Shown piece by piece: positions 36,146 to 46,860 of a stretch of DNA of 64,000 bases. The translations under genes were made by a program, and so were the position numbers. The DNA is from Anagrus nilaparvatae (Eukaryota; Arthropoda; Insecta; Hymenoptera; Mymaridae), in NCBI GenBank assembly GCA_022575985.1, contig JAKSXM010000040.1, positions 13,782,001-13,846,000 on the forward strand, read 5' to 3'. The notes beneath the pieces are model-generated. The model was not told the DNA's origin. It searched no databases and saw nothing but the letters and a program-made list of their open reading frames with translations. Within the stretch, counting starts at the first letter, position 1; the number at the start of each line of letters is the position of its first letter.

Positions 36146-37197
36146 CACCGTGGGTTATTACATCAGGCCCTGGTGCCTTTCCGTTTTTGAGCGAGTCTAC
36201 TGCTATTACAAGCTCCTCCACGGTGAATTCGGAGATATCTTCCTCGTCATATTCCCTAAGTCATCTTCTTTCTCCCTCTCAGGGTAGGTAGGAAAAATTT
36301 ACGGCCAATCTCGCCTTCGTTCATAATGCCACTTGCGGAAAGAGCCCCAATTCTCTTGGTGACTATTTTGTAACCAAGACCGCATGGGTTATTGTCCACC
36401 TCATTACACAAAGCTATCTCGCATGCTCTCTTGCTTCTCCTAACAGCAATTCTCAGGCTTTTCTTAACCTGCTTATGTTCTGCCATAAGCTCAGCAGCGT
36501 CCGTTCTGGTCCTAGTACGTGTGGCTCTCCTTCTTGTTGTTAAGCTCGCACTTCTTAGACGGGCTATTTCAGCGTTCAACCAGTAGGCTGGTGGTCTATC
36601 TGCGCAGGTTCTTTTTTTAGGCATGGCTTTGTTACATACGTTTTCACACAAAGTCATGATTTCATTGACTAATATCTCTGCGTCGTCAATATTTCCTGGC
36701 CTTATTGCTTTCCCCAGGATAGTAGTCTCTCCTCTTTTAAGCATGTTCACAAATATTTCGCGGTTAAGCCGCTTGATGTTCCATCCACAACATTTTCGTG
36801 CTTCGTCTCTTCGTATCTGTCGACGTTCGTCATGCACCTCAAAAGAGATATATTGGTGGCCACTCGCTGAGAAGTCCTCCAGAACTTGCCAATCTATAAT
36901 TCTAGCAGCTAAATCTTCTGATGATAGGGATATATCCGGGATGGTCTGTCTGTAGCCAGGTCTTCTGAAAGTTGTAGTGTTACCTACATTTAGCACCGCT
37001 AAGTTGAGCCTTGCACACAGGTCAAGTATATCCTCTCCTCTGTCATCCGTTTCGGGCATACCCCACTCGGGAGCCCTTGCGTTGAAATCGCCTCCCATGA
37101 TAATTTCTCCGGTCATGTACCTTACTGCATCTTTTAGAGTGTTAAGTTTGGTCAGAGTGTCCTCTCGGGACTCGTTTGGTGTTAAGTACTGAAACAT
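36146..37197 (-). pseudogene. R1 LINE copy B: endonuclease C-terminal half to RT start
   Basis: FQYLTPNESREDTLTKL, then IIMGGDFNARAPEWGM (catalytic region of the apurinic-like endonuclease), RRPGYRQTIPDISLSSEDL and SASGHQYISFEV (the terminal S-x-H catalytic motif). A basic linker RTRTRTDAAELMAEHKQVKK and GLGYKIVTKRIGA follow. The 313-codon frame breaks near 36256 and RT sequence resumes as GKAPGPD near 36170. The first part of the endonuclease is on the far side of the insertion (39507-39810). Confidence 0.87.
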
Positions 37198-37429
37198 TAT
37201 ACCCCCAGTATAATATTTTTTAATTATTATTTATAATAATAAATTTTACATATAATAAAATAATAGAAATATTTAATAAAGGTAAATAATAAAATAATAA
37301 AATAAGATAAGTTTGAATTAATAATAAAGAAAAGGGAGAACTTTAATAAAAGAATTATATTTTATTATTTTTACTATTAAACTCATACACCGCGCAGGCG
37401 CGGACTCTCGGAGTAGTCAACGTTTTGTG

Positions 37430-37494
37430 CATAAAAGAAGGAACGAACTCTCGTTTCGTTCAGTTGGGTTTCGACTCTCCTCACTGGCGGTTAA
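37430..37494 (+). promoter_or_regulatory. TATA / initiator / DPE core promoter
   Basis: CATAAAAG at 37430-37437, TCAGTT at 37460-37465 (arthropod initiator TCAKTY, +1 at A37462) and GGTTA at 37489-37493, exactly +28 to +32 (DPE consensus RGWYV). The spacing of all three elements is canonical for RNA polymerase II in insects. Confidence 0.65.
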
Positions 37495-37631
37495 CCGTAG
37501 TAGAGGCATTAGATATCGGTGGATATCCGTGGTATTTAAAAGGTGAAATTAGTGTCCTGGTGAAGAACTCCCAGTAGACGTTTTTAAGTGAAGGAGCGGT
37601 TGGTCATCTTTAGGTGAGAAAGTTTAATATA

Positions 37632-38018
37632 AAGAGGGTTTACTCTCTTACATTTATATACAATAGAATACGCCAAGAAGGTTTACCGCTTGTAACGTTA
37701 TTATATTCTATATGAGTGCTTTAAGCTGTTGGTGTGAGCAAGGTTGGATAACCATCTAGCGTCACTCTTTCTTTTTATTTTTTTTTTAGTTTACGTTAAG
37801 CTGGTCTACCGCTTAGCGTCTTTTGTCATATATAAAGTACAATAGACTGGGTAACCGTCTAACGTTCTCTCATTCTCTTTAGATACTTTTTTTTTTATTT
37901 ATTATTAATATATCTGATTTAATTATTTTATTGCAATATACGTTGGGCTGGATTACCGCCTAGCAAGTTTAAATTCATAACCTTTTAATATCGGGATGGA
38001 TTACCGCCCGGTATTAAA
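37632..38018 (+). ncRNA. Array of seven covarying hairpins
   Basis: Each unit is a stem, usually a bulged T, GG, a four-base loop ending in A, CC, and the complementary stem. Units: 37632-37649 (AAGAG/CTCTT), 37674-37692 (CAAG/CTTG), 37734-37765 (GTGAGC-AGGT/ATCT-GCGTCAC), 37793-37819 (ACGTTAAGC/GCTTAGCGT), 37843-37861 (TAGAC/GTCTA, loop GTAA), 37942-37964 (GTTGGGC/GCCTAGC) and 37984-38018 (TTTAATATCGGG/CCCGGTATTAAA). Stem bases differ between units while pairing holds, which points to conserved structure rather than conserved sequence. No ORF covers it. Whether it acts as RNA or cruciform DNA is unknown. Confidence 0.6.
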
Positions 38019-38459
38019 CGTACCTAAATAAATAAAGTACCTAACCTATTATCCTTTAATAATAAATTTTTGTAAATAGATGTTGTGAGCTTTAATTGTC
38101 ACGGGTCGGAACGCATTAGATATAAATAAAAAAATTTATGTATAATCAATTTAAAATAAGTAAAAATCTTTCTTTTATTAATAAATCTAAACAAAATAAA
38201 TTAATTTTTTTTTGTTGTAAAATTTTAATTAAAAAACGAATAAATAATAATTGATCAAAATAAATCAATAATATAGAAGAACAATAAAAAATCTTATAAA
38301 AATATCAAAATTTATAAAGTCTGAATAAATTTAAATATTTTATTTTTCAGCTATAAAAATTTTTTGTGTACTATTTATTTCAACCACCCCTTCTGAACAA
38401 GCCAGATTCATTTTAAAATATAAAAAATTAACTATTGACATATTATAAATTTCTATTAT

Positions 38460-39499
38460 AGTGGACCTATTTTTGGACTTTGTGGAAAAACTTTGCTCCC
38501 CGGGTTTTTTTGTGAAGTTTTAGTCATAAAAAGTTCCCAGTTCCAAGGATTTTGCTTTAGCCCTGAAAAAACACGTGCCTGTAACCACATCAATTTTCCC
38601 ATTTAAATAACATGGGAATTTTGAGTTTTTAGCTATACGAATTTTCACAAAGGCCAAAAAGCGTTTTAAAATGCTAATTTTTACTGGAAAACATACTTTT
38701 ATATGTTGTAAAGACATACAAACCGCCCTGCATTCATTCCAAAGGGAATTTTGGGGCTAGAAACGCAAATTTACCGAGTCCCAATTTCAGGGTTTTCAAA
38801 AAAAGTCAATTTTTATCATTATCTTTGAAAAACGATATCTTAAAAACTATTTAAAGAAAAGAGACGAGTAAAAAATTTTTGGAAACTTAAAGCTTGCAGA
38901 AAACTTTTAAGGCCTATAAAACTCAATTTTGTCAAAAATTACAATTTTGGCAGCAATTTAAATAAATTTAAAAATTGGGCCTTTCGGGTCAAAAATTACC
39001 AATAGGTTAATTGACTATAGCGGTGAGAGAATCAGTGATAAAAATACACGGTTTACGTCGTTTGAAAGGTAACACTTATACCAAAAAAAGTGAACCAACC
39101 AGAAGTGTTTTTGTTAATTTTTGAGGTTGTAGCTTTTTATCGAAAACTACCGAAAAACCTTGTTTTATAAGATTGAGTAAACATGTAAATTTGCGTTTCT
39201 AGCCCCAAAATTCCCTTTGGAATGAATGCAGGGCGGTTTGTATGTCTTTACAACATATAAAAGTATGTTTTCCAGTAAAAATTAGCATTTTGCAACGCTT
39301 TTTGGCATTTGTGAAAATTTGTATAGCTAAAAACTCAAAATTCCCATATTATTTAAATGGGAAAATTGATGTGGTTACAGGCACGTGTTTTTGTAAGGCT
39401 AATGCAAAATCCTTGGAACTGGGAACTTTTTATGATTAAAACTTCACAAAAAAACCCGGGGAGCAAAGTTTTTCCACAAAGTCCAAAAATAGGTCCACT
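38460..39499. mobile_element. 1.04-kb MITE with ~300-bp inverted repeats
   Basis: The ends AGTGGACCTATTTTTGGAC (38460) and GTCCAAAAATAGGTCCACT (to 39499) begin arms of about 290-320 bp that are nearly identical inverted copies. Each arm reads open for 65 codons (the 38520-38717 and 39242-39439 frames) only because they are the same sequence. The interior (38750-39180) is AT-rich and non-coding. Flanks CTATTAT and CTAATTT are not an exact duplication. Confidence 0.85.
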
Positions 39500-39506
39500 C
39501 TAATTT

Positions 39507-39810
39507 CTAAATACCCCAGGGGTGTATGCTACAGTACACACTTATGTAAGTAACACTTTGCGTTTTAATCCAGACAAAACCTCTGCCGGAGCCAATCTCT
39601 TGTACAAGTACCTTCCTTAGATTTACTATCCAAATATCTGCTTTCCCCAGCTCATCCGAAAACCAGTTTTGAAAGCGTGATCCGGCCCACTGTTCACTTA
39701 TAAGTAGAAGGTCCACAGACTTCTCTCTAGCAAGTTGAAACATCATATTTCCTGCTAAGGGGCTTGTGTGCACATTACCTTGTAGCACCTTTAACATTAT
39801 TTGGCTTGCT
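39507..39810 (-). pseudogene. R1 LINE copy B: endonuclease N-terminus
   Basis: IMLKVLQGNVHTSPLAGNMM then VDLLLISEQWAGSR and GRGFVWIKTQSVTYISV. The N-terminal (LKVLQxNxxxS...) and LLISEQ positions match the start of R1-type endonucleases. The frame leaves LINE sequence at 39510; its continuation is at 37197. Confidence 0.82.
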
Positions 39811-41050
39811 AGAGTCTGCGCCAATCCTTAATTTTACAAGAGCCCTCCGTAGCGCTTCGCACTTTCCTTTTCCAAGGTCGTGCTTCAACTCCTTCCCTTT
39901 TAGACCGAGGTCCAAGCATAACATGCACCTTGCATTTGCTGCGCAGTCAATTGCTTTGTGACCTCCTCCGAATTTATAGCATTTCGCTCTCCTGTCGGGT
40001 CCGTTACATTTTGTGGCTATATAACCAAAACGCAGGCATTTAAAACAACTGGTAAATGGGTCTCAACCTTACCCTGCAGTTCATCTACCCAATTTTAATA
40101 CGCTTCATGTTGACCAGTTTAAAGGCGGATCTTTCATCAAGGTCAACGTAAGTAGCTCTCTGCTCTCTTGCGTTGCTCTTGGAGATAGTCACCTTAGCTA
40201 TCTCCGCGTCTTCTTCTTTGTCTTTGATGGCATTTAGAATGTCAATCGGCTGGGTGAGGCAATCCAAGTCGAGTATTTGGATGACTCTTTTAGGTCTCTA
40301 ACTTTGACCTGTGCACCCAGTACTTTTCTGACTTCTTGTGAGAAAGAACCTATTTTGTCACTAGGTTCTTTCATCTCGACCAGGACATCGCCCGTCTTCG
40401 TCTTTCGCACCGATCTTATGTTGGCACCGAAATCTTCTGGTTGGACCTGAGACCTTATAGCTCACAGGACTTCAGCGTATGTTCTACCTATAGGCAGTTT
40501 AATAGCTACAGCTTGGTCCCGTTTTTTAGGGATTGTCTTCTTTTTCGTGGCTGCAGAAAGCTTATTGTTTTCACCTTGCCTTCACTTAGCTTCTTTTTTC
40601 CTCTTTTTTCTCTTCTTCTTTTTGTTCACAACCGTTTGAAAGGGTTCGTTATTACGGTCCATATCATGAGTTGTAGTATTTTCACCTGAGTTACTCTGTT
40701 GTGTTTCAGGCAGTGTCTTGGACTGACTAAAAGGCATGGAACCAGTTTTTAGGGCAGCCTCAGTTGTTCGAGAAAGCTATGTCCAGTATCTCTGATTCCA
40801 GTTCAACCTTAATAAGGTGGCCTGAACTACCTTCCTCCTTCCTTAGCCTTATAAGGCGCCGGGCTTAGGACCGGTATAGCGGAGTTAAATAGTCATCATA
40901 GCGATGAAAAAGTTAAGGAAATTCGCCTTTTTTGGCGCTAATTTTTGTGTGTATTTCTCTTGAGAATCCTGCTTTCCGTAAAGCCTCATAAATGCGAAGA
41001 TAAAATCGTCATATCTTAAAGAAGAAAACGGAGTCGTCGATTCTGCGCAT
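39510..41050 (-). mobile_element. R1-clade LINE copy B, 5' part
   Basis: Holds ORF1 and the first part of ORF2, plus about 300 bp of GC-richer 5' UTR ending near 41050, where AT-rich DNA begins. With 35240-37208 this copy was close to full length (about 3.5 kb retained) before insertion and internal loss. Confidence 0.72.
39811..40740 (-). pseudogene. R1 LINE copy B: ORF1 (gag-like)
   Basis: Starts at an ATG near 40736 (MPFSQSKTLPETQQSN), passes a Lys/Arg-rich tract (NKKKKRKKRKKEAK, near 40600), then IKLPIGRTYAEVL and TKTGDVLVEMKEPSDKIGSF (near 40330). It continues into VRDLKRVIQILDLDCLTQPI and ends with zinc-knuckle sequence including CLRFGYIATKC and CYKFGGGHKAIDC (39900-40060). ORF1 proteins bind the element RNA. 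Several stops and frameshifts are present. The region 40741-41050 is the probable 5' UTR. Confidence 0.75.
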
Positions 41051-42185
41051 TAACTTAAGTTATGTTTTTTTATTTACTACTTTATTCTTTAATTAAAATC
41101 TTAATTTAAAAATTAAAATCTTAATAAATTACTTTTACTGTAATTTTTATAAATATCATAGTTATAATTAAATTAATCTAATTAACTTTATTGAATCATT
41201 TATTTATGTTATTTTTGACATTAATTACTTTTATGTGTCATAAACTAAATTTATTTAAATTAACCTTTTTGAATTGTTTGCTTATGTTATTTTTGACATT
41301 CATGCAATTTTCTTAATAAATTATATAAAATTGCTAAGTCATTAAATAAATTACATTTCTAATAATAATCAATTTTAAATTTAGCAATTATAATTCAAAA
41401 TTGCCTATAGTCTAGGTATAATTGAAGTGTCACTTGCTCATTTAAGTCTTTTCTTTTTTAATAAAAGGGCAAAATTTTTGGTCTAATATATACATGTTAT
41501 TTTTATGCTAAAAAGATTAATTCTAAATCTCTTTGTAATTTTTTTGTATTTTTGTCTATTTGAATTACTTAATTGCCTTATAAAAATAAAGTCTCTCTCT
41601 CTTTTGGTTTCGGTAAATTCTTCAAATTTTTTGACTTAAACTTATAATTAATTTAAACTCAGAATCAATATAAATTAAATTTAAAAAAAATAAAATCTTA
41701 AAATAAATTCAAAATAAATTTCAATTTTTTAATTTAAATTAAAATTAATTCTTTGAAGCTTAAAATCAATTCTTTTTCTTTTGTTATAAATTGTATATAA
41801 CAATGTACATAGTGTATGATACAGTGGGAGATGTGTAGCGCGTGCGCGTCCTCTCAGCACACGAGAAACAACGACCAGTGTTTCTCGCCACGCCGATCAA
41901 AAGGCATTTTAAATATATATTTGTAATTATATATTTAAACAAAATCTTTTGTGTTATAATTTACTTATTTGATGCCTTTATAATTTATAAAGGCATATAT
42001 ATATATATTTTTTCCTATTATCTTGAAACTAAAGTTTTCAAATAAAAATTTTTAGTTTTAAATAAAACACTCATTATATCAAATTTAAATTTTAAAATTT
42101 GAGGTGTTCTTTCATACTGCAAAATTAATTAAAAAATTATGTAATGCGGTTTATATTCCCGCCTTATTAAAATTTAATATGTAAA
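41051..42185. other. AT-rich spacer with dispersed repeat at 41820-42000
   Basis: CGCCGATCAAAAGGCATTTT, then AAATATATATTTGTAATTA, AACAAAATCTTTTGTG and TTATTTGATGCC (41891-41973) recurs at 52345-52425. It may be an LTR fragment. The rest is featureless. Confidence 0.45.
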
Positions 42186-42383
42186 AATAGTTTTGTAAAA
42201 TACACTCATTTATATAGAAATATATATAGTGATGTGTATAATTAGTACGCATGCCTAATCTTGGGCCTCTAATAAAGGAGAAAAGGAGAAGCTTGGGACC
42301 ACTGACTTATGTCATGTTCGATATTCTTCTCCCGGATCTCAATTAGATTAGATCTTAAAGAGTCGCATAGGCTGTAGTTTTAA
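42186..42383. repeat. Unknown repeat R, left half (split by LINE)
   Basis: Matches the left half of the uninterrupted copy at 47606-47810: ACACTCATTTATATAGAAAT, AGTACGCATGCCTAATCT and GAAGCTTGGGACCACTGACT. Ends at TAGGCTGTAGTTTTAA (42368-42383), which is duplicated at 44938-44953. Confidence 0.85.
42368..42383. repeat. Target duplication of R1 LINE copy C, 3' side
   Basis: TAGGCTGTAGTTTTAA here and at 44938-44953. The unoccupied copy of the host repeat at 47790-47805 has the sequence once (GGGCTGTAGTTTTAATAATA). Confidence 0.85.
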
Positions 42384-44937
42384 TTTTTTTTTTTTTGCGT
42401 AGGAAGTGGAAAAATGCATTACGCATACTGATCAGCATCCGAACTGACAGTTATGTGGGACTCGACCTACTCTGCCTATGCCCACTAAAACTCCACTCCC
42501 ATCCTACCTTATGCGAGCCTATCCCGGGACCGTTTTCACTTTACTTCAGGACAGGTTCAAGGCCATTTAGTTCTATTCATGAACTCCATCTTTTGACTTG
42601 CATCCACTGACTCGCCAGTCTGGTTAAGGACTCCGTCATTCCATCTGGTTGAAATTTCGTCTTTATGTACTGTCATATTTAATAAAATATATGTTAGCTA
42701 AAAATATACGTTAATTCTCATTATCATCAAAAAGAAGGTTAATAAATAAATAAATAAATAAATATATATAAATAAATAAATAAAAAAATATATATAAATA
42801 AATAAATAAAAATTACAACAGCTGCAGTCATCAGGATAACCGCAATACGTCTTAATATTAGCCTATACCTTGGACTTCAGGTTTTTTGGTGCGTAGTATG
42901 TACTCCACATACTGGCCAATTTCGGACTATACTTCTTCATTTCGAAGCATCAGGCCAACCACATTTTCAGGTGTGATTTGACCGATGTTAGCTTCTAATT
43001 GAAACTTTTTAGCAGCCCACCTATCGCATTTGAAGAATGTGTGTTCCGGCGTTTCGTCTTTGCCAGGACAGTATATACATTCAGCACTATTCATCTTCTG
43101 GATCCAAAAGAGTTAGGAGCAAAAAAGTCCATGTCCGCTTAGGAATTGGGTAAAAAAATAATTAATGTCCCCATGCCCTCTATTTATCCAAGGTGATATC
43201 TCTCCTATCAACCTCTTGGTCCATTTGCTCTTCGCGTAGTCGGTCCAACGTTCCTGCCAATCGCTTAGGCTGATCTGGCGCGAAGTAGCCTTCGCGCGGT
43301 CAATACCTTCCCTCTCTTTGTTCAGATAGATATACTGTCTCTCAAGAGCCAGCAGATCTATCGGGATTACCCCAGCAATGACTAGAGCTGCCTCCAACGA
43401 CACTGTTCGATAGGTACAGGAGATTCGCAGGGCTCCTTACCTCTGCTCGCTCGTAAGCTTAGACGCATAAGTGACCTTCTTTATGCAGTCGGCATATACT
43501 TCTGCACCATACAGTAGTATGGAGTGGGTTACCGACATAAGAAGCCTGCGCTTTCCGGTCTTAGCTCCGCACGTATTTCTCATGAGCCTGCTTAGCGCAG
43601 CAGTCAGCCTGGCAGCCTTCTCCGTGCTTCTTAGAATCTGTGCCTTAAACGTCAGCTTCGTGTCCAGCAGCACTCCCAAATACTTTAAGTGTTCCTTCGT
43701 TTCTATCCTATCCTCCCAAATACATATTGGGATAATAGTCTCAATATACTTACGGGTGAATAGGACAATCTCAGTCTTCGCCGTTGCAAGCTTTAGGCCG
43801 TGGTCTTCCATCCAGTAATTTACCCCATGCATTGCCTGATTCAGTTTCTCCTCGGCGATTTTTTCATTTTTTGCCGTAATTACTAGGACCAGGTCGTCCG
43901 CGTAGCCTACAGTAAAAGTGTCAGCCGGCATCGGTAGCCTTCGTACCTGATCGTACATGATGTTCCATAGATCCGGTCCAAGGACCGATCCTTGAACTGC
44001 ACCTGCAGTTACTTTCCTCACTCTTGTTCCTTGTGCAGTTTCAAAGATTATTTCCCGATCACTCAGGTAGCTGCTGATTATTCTTCGCAGGTATTTTGGC
44101 ACCTGGAAGTTCCTGAGTCCCTCCATGAAGTCGCTCTACCTTGCTGAGTTAAAGGCATTTTTTACATCGAGGGTCACTAATAGCGTGATCTTTCTTGAAT
44201 AGTGATTACCAGTCTGTGCGTTGTCGATGGCCCGAACAATACTGCTTATTGCATCGATTGTTGACTTCCCTCGGCGAAATCCGTATTGTCTAGGAGAGAG
44301 ATCTCCCGCAGTTTCTACGGCCCTCAGTATCCTTGGCTGTAGCATCTTCTCGTAATTTTTGCCGGCTGTATCGAGTAATCCTAGAGGGCGCCAAGAGTTT
44401 GGCAGTCTAGGGTCCCCTTTTTCCCTTACTCATAAGGACCAGTCTTGCTCTTTTCCAGAGTTTACTGAAGATGCCCGCACGTGCACAAGTATTGTACATA
44501 CATAAGATGTGTTTTGGGCATTCGTGCGCAGCTATCTTCAGTTTCTCCATAGGTATCCCATCAGGACCTGGTGCCTTACCGTTCTTGAGAGAGTCCACCG
44601 CTGTGAAGAGTTCCTCCTCCGTAAATTCGGGGAAAGCCTCATCATTTTCGCCCAAGTCATTTTCCTCCTCTCTCTCCGGGTGGGTAGGGAAAAGTCCGTC
44701 AACTATAAGCCTAACCTCGTCTTCGTTCATAACACCACTTGCGGAAAAAGCACCGATTCTCTTGTTGACTATCTTGTACCCAAGACCCCATGGGTTATTA
44801 TCAACCTCGTTACACAAAGCTATCTCGCATGCTCTTTTGCTTCTCCTAACAGCAATTCTCAGCTTTTTCTTGACCTGCTTATGCTCTGCCATCAGCTCAG
44901 CAGCGTCTGTTCTGTTCCTTGCACGTGTTGCTCTTCT
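42384..44937 (-). mobile_element. R1-clade LINE copy C, 5'-truncated
   Basis: Minus-strand copy with a poly-A tail (T-run 42384-42395) and target duplication. It begins 5' in the basic linker after the endonuclease, so about half of ORF2 is missing. The 3' UTR (42396-42860) contains an (AATA)n microsatellite at 42738-42815. Same family as copy B. Confidence 0.9.
42863..44892 (-). pseudogene. R1 LINE copy C: RT and zinc motif
   Basis: AEHKQVKKKLRIAVRRSKRA, GLGYKIVNKRIGAFSASG and KNGKAPGPDGIPMEKLKIA (44407-44892). A frameshift is followed by RRGKSTIDAISSIV and LLVTLDVKNAFNSAR (44136-44345). A stop at 44136 precedes FMEGLRNFQVPKYL, motif B AGAVQGSVLGPD, motif C VGYADDLVLV and LKYLGVLLDTKLTF (43437-44126). 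Another frameshift leads to the C-terminal region with CIYCPGKDETPEHTFFKC (43030-43085). At least three lesions, yet all catalytic residues remain, so it is a fairly young copy. Confidence 0.88.
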
Positions 44938-45225
44938 TAGGCTGTAGTTTTAATAATAGTTAATATTAAGCAGTTATCATATTTATAATATATTATATTA
45001 TTAGTGTAAAATAAAAACAGTGAACTTTAAGTTAAAAATAGTGAACTTTAAGTTTATTAGTAAACGTTAAGCGTATAGATTAAAATAGTTAATTTTGTAG
45101 GTTTATGTAAATAAATTATTCTTAAGTTTAAATTAAAGGTAAATTGTATGAAATATTATTTAATAATACCCTAAACTCAAGGCCCAAATTTAATAAATAA
45201 TCCCATATACCAATTCCATTATATG
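44938..45225. repeat. Unknown repeat R, right half
   Basis: Starts with the duplicated TAGGCTGTAGTTTTAA and continues colinearly with 47795-48065 (AGTGAACTTTAAGTTAAAAA, TTAAATTAAAGGTAAATTG, CCTAAACTCAAGGCCC). Ends near CCAATTCCATTATA. Confidence 0.85.
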
Positions 45226-46168
45226 GCATCCCTTAAATAAGTCGAATCTACCCTTTTGATGGTTATTAAAAATTATTGAGTTATGATCTTTTTTAAAGAA
45301 AATTTTAAATCTTGAAACTAGTAAAATATTATATACATATAGAATACACATAGATAAAAAAAAGCAACGCAGTAACTTCTTCCAAAGTCTCAAGTAAAGA
45401 AAGAGAAAGCGCGCGGAGAGGGGACACACCCATCTTCAAAAAATTTTTTTAATTATATATGGAAGCGCGCGGTCAATTTAGATAAATTTTTTTTTAATTT
45501 TAAAATACGGAAGCAGATTGTAGTATGATCCAGCCCTAGATAAAAAAGTTATAAGTAAGGAAGTGCTAACAGATCATATTTTTATTTATATAATATTGAA
45601 GTGAAACAGGAGTGTGACCCAATGTTAGATAACGGGTAATCACTCAATAGTTCTGTTTTTCTTTATTTTTTTCTTTAAAAAATAAAGTGGCATCCTCTAG
45701 CAACCCTTCAGTTTAGGCCAATATTAGTGTAAAAATGTTGTTTATATTTTTTTTGTGAAAATTAAATCAACTAGTATTTACTATATTTTAATTCTTTATA
45801 AATTTAATTAAGAAACCGAGTTTTTAGAAATTAAATTTTGTATAATTAGAATTATTTCCAATGTGCATAACGATTGTCACATAGTAGTTTCTATGGAAAA
45901 TATGGTTGCAGAATTCGGTTACTTAATTAAATTAGTACCAATAAGCAATAATGTAAACTATATTCCAGTTATTATATATTTAATTGTAATTTTAAAGTTA
46001 TATTTTGACTTTTAAATATTTTGGTCATAGGGAGTACCTACAGCAATATAGTATTTATTATTTTAAAAGGAAAAATCAGTAGTTTATATAAAATTTTTAT
46101 AATTAAATTATTTTATATTTTATGCAATTATAATAAAGATGAACAAGATTTTACTTAAACTAAAAGTA
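45226..46168. other. AT-rich spacer
   Basis: No gene recognised. GCGCGC-bearing patches at 45409-45470 (AAAGCGCGCGGAG, GGAAGCGCGCGGTC) stand out from the AT background and repeat each other imperfectly. Confidence 0.4.
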
Positions 46169-46240
46169 CCTCCGAGCGTTAAATTCACCCAATTGGGTTC
46201 ACGCTAGGGGGGAGGGGATTGATTGGTTTAACGAACCAAT
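46169..46240. repeat. Two adjacent strong hairpins
   Basis: 46169-46215: CCTCC/GGAGG, AGCGT/ACGCT and the apex ACCCAATTGGGT stack into one interrupted stem. 46222-46240: ATTGGTT/AACCAAT with a TAACG loop. No ORF overlaps. This may be the end of a foldback or DNA element. Confidence 0.6.
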
Positions 46241-46860
46241 TGATTAGTAGTTTGACAGGAAATTTAAGTTTATTATAAATGGATAATATTTTATTATGAC
46301 TATTTAAAGAATAAAGGCTTAGTCTAGCCACTAGTTGTAGATTCTGAATTTACATATGATATTCATGAGTCAACTTAATGCAAAGAGCGCTACAGTAGAC
46401 TTCATTGTTCCTGGGCAATTAGCCTTTGCTGTTGGCTAAAGGTCATTTGAAATGGTCGGTTAGTGATATATCAATGTTAAATTTAAATTTCGCACTTACA
46501 TTCAGTTATAGAAGAAACAGATTTAGATTTTTACTAAAATAGCATTATTAGATCTGAATATACATATGAGAGGCGGCAATCGATTAGCTAACGAAAGCCT
46601 GACTCCGATAGTAAAGTAGCTTTATTTATTCTAGCTTAGCTTAAATATTACAAGTACTAACCAGCTTCTAACTCACTTATAATGTCGTGAGGTTAAACTT
46701 TTTCAATTACTTTTATTTATCGTCCCGGTTTGGCACTATAGTAGCTTTGGGTTACAAGTTAATATAGTTAAACTAGCTTTTTCAATTAAGTTTTTGCAAT
46801 AGGTCTAAGCATTTACTTACTAGAAAACAGAATAGTTTAAAAACTACTAGGAAAGGTGCC
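46241..46860. other. Non-coding spacer of more balanced composition
   Basis: Contains a hairpin near 46420-46445 (TTAGCC/GGCTAA) and no open frame of note. Function unknown. Confidence 0.35.

Larger units (their letters stand above)
35240..37208 (-). mobile_element. R1-clade LINE copy B, 3' part
   Basis: The 3' portion of an otherwise nearly full-length minus-strand LINE whose 5' portion is at 39510-41050. It is cut at 37208 near TATACCCCCAG; the other half starts with ATACCCCAG at 39510, suggesting an ~8-bp duplication around the 2.3-kb insertion. The 3' edge at about 35256 is a C-run next to unrelated sequence, so the 3' end is lost. A ~230-bp unrelated AT-rich block (35915-36145) replaces part of the RT. 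Confidence 0.75.
37209..38459 (+). mobile_element. Insertion in R1 LINE with promoter and hairpin array (solo-LTR-like)
   Basis: This segment and the MITE that follows lie between the two halves of R1 LINE copy B. 37209-37390 is AT-rich. A GC-richer core-promoter region then leads into seven hairpins (37632-38018), followed by AATAAA signals at 38028-38034 and 38060. Promoter, leader and poly-A signal within about 700 bp would fit a solo LTR of an LTR retrotransposon or a short non-coding transcription unit. TG...CA boundaries could not be assigned. Confidence 0.5.

Noticed and set aside
38520..39439. Two matching 65-codon frames as a duplicated gene
   Set aside because: They are the arms of a MITE with long terminal inverted repeats.
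42738..42815. (AATA)n tract as a structured or regulatory repeat
   Set aside because: Simple microsatellite in a LINE 3' UTR.
44471..44947. 158-codon plus-strand frame
   Set aside because: Antisense shadow of R1 LINE copy C; the minus strand has clear RT motifs there.
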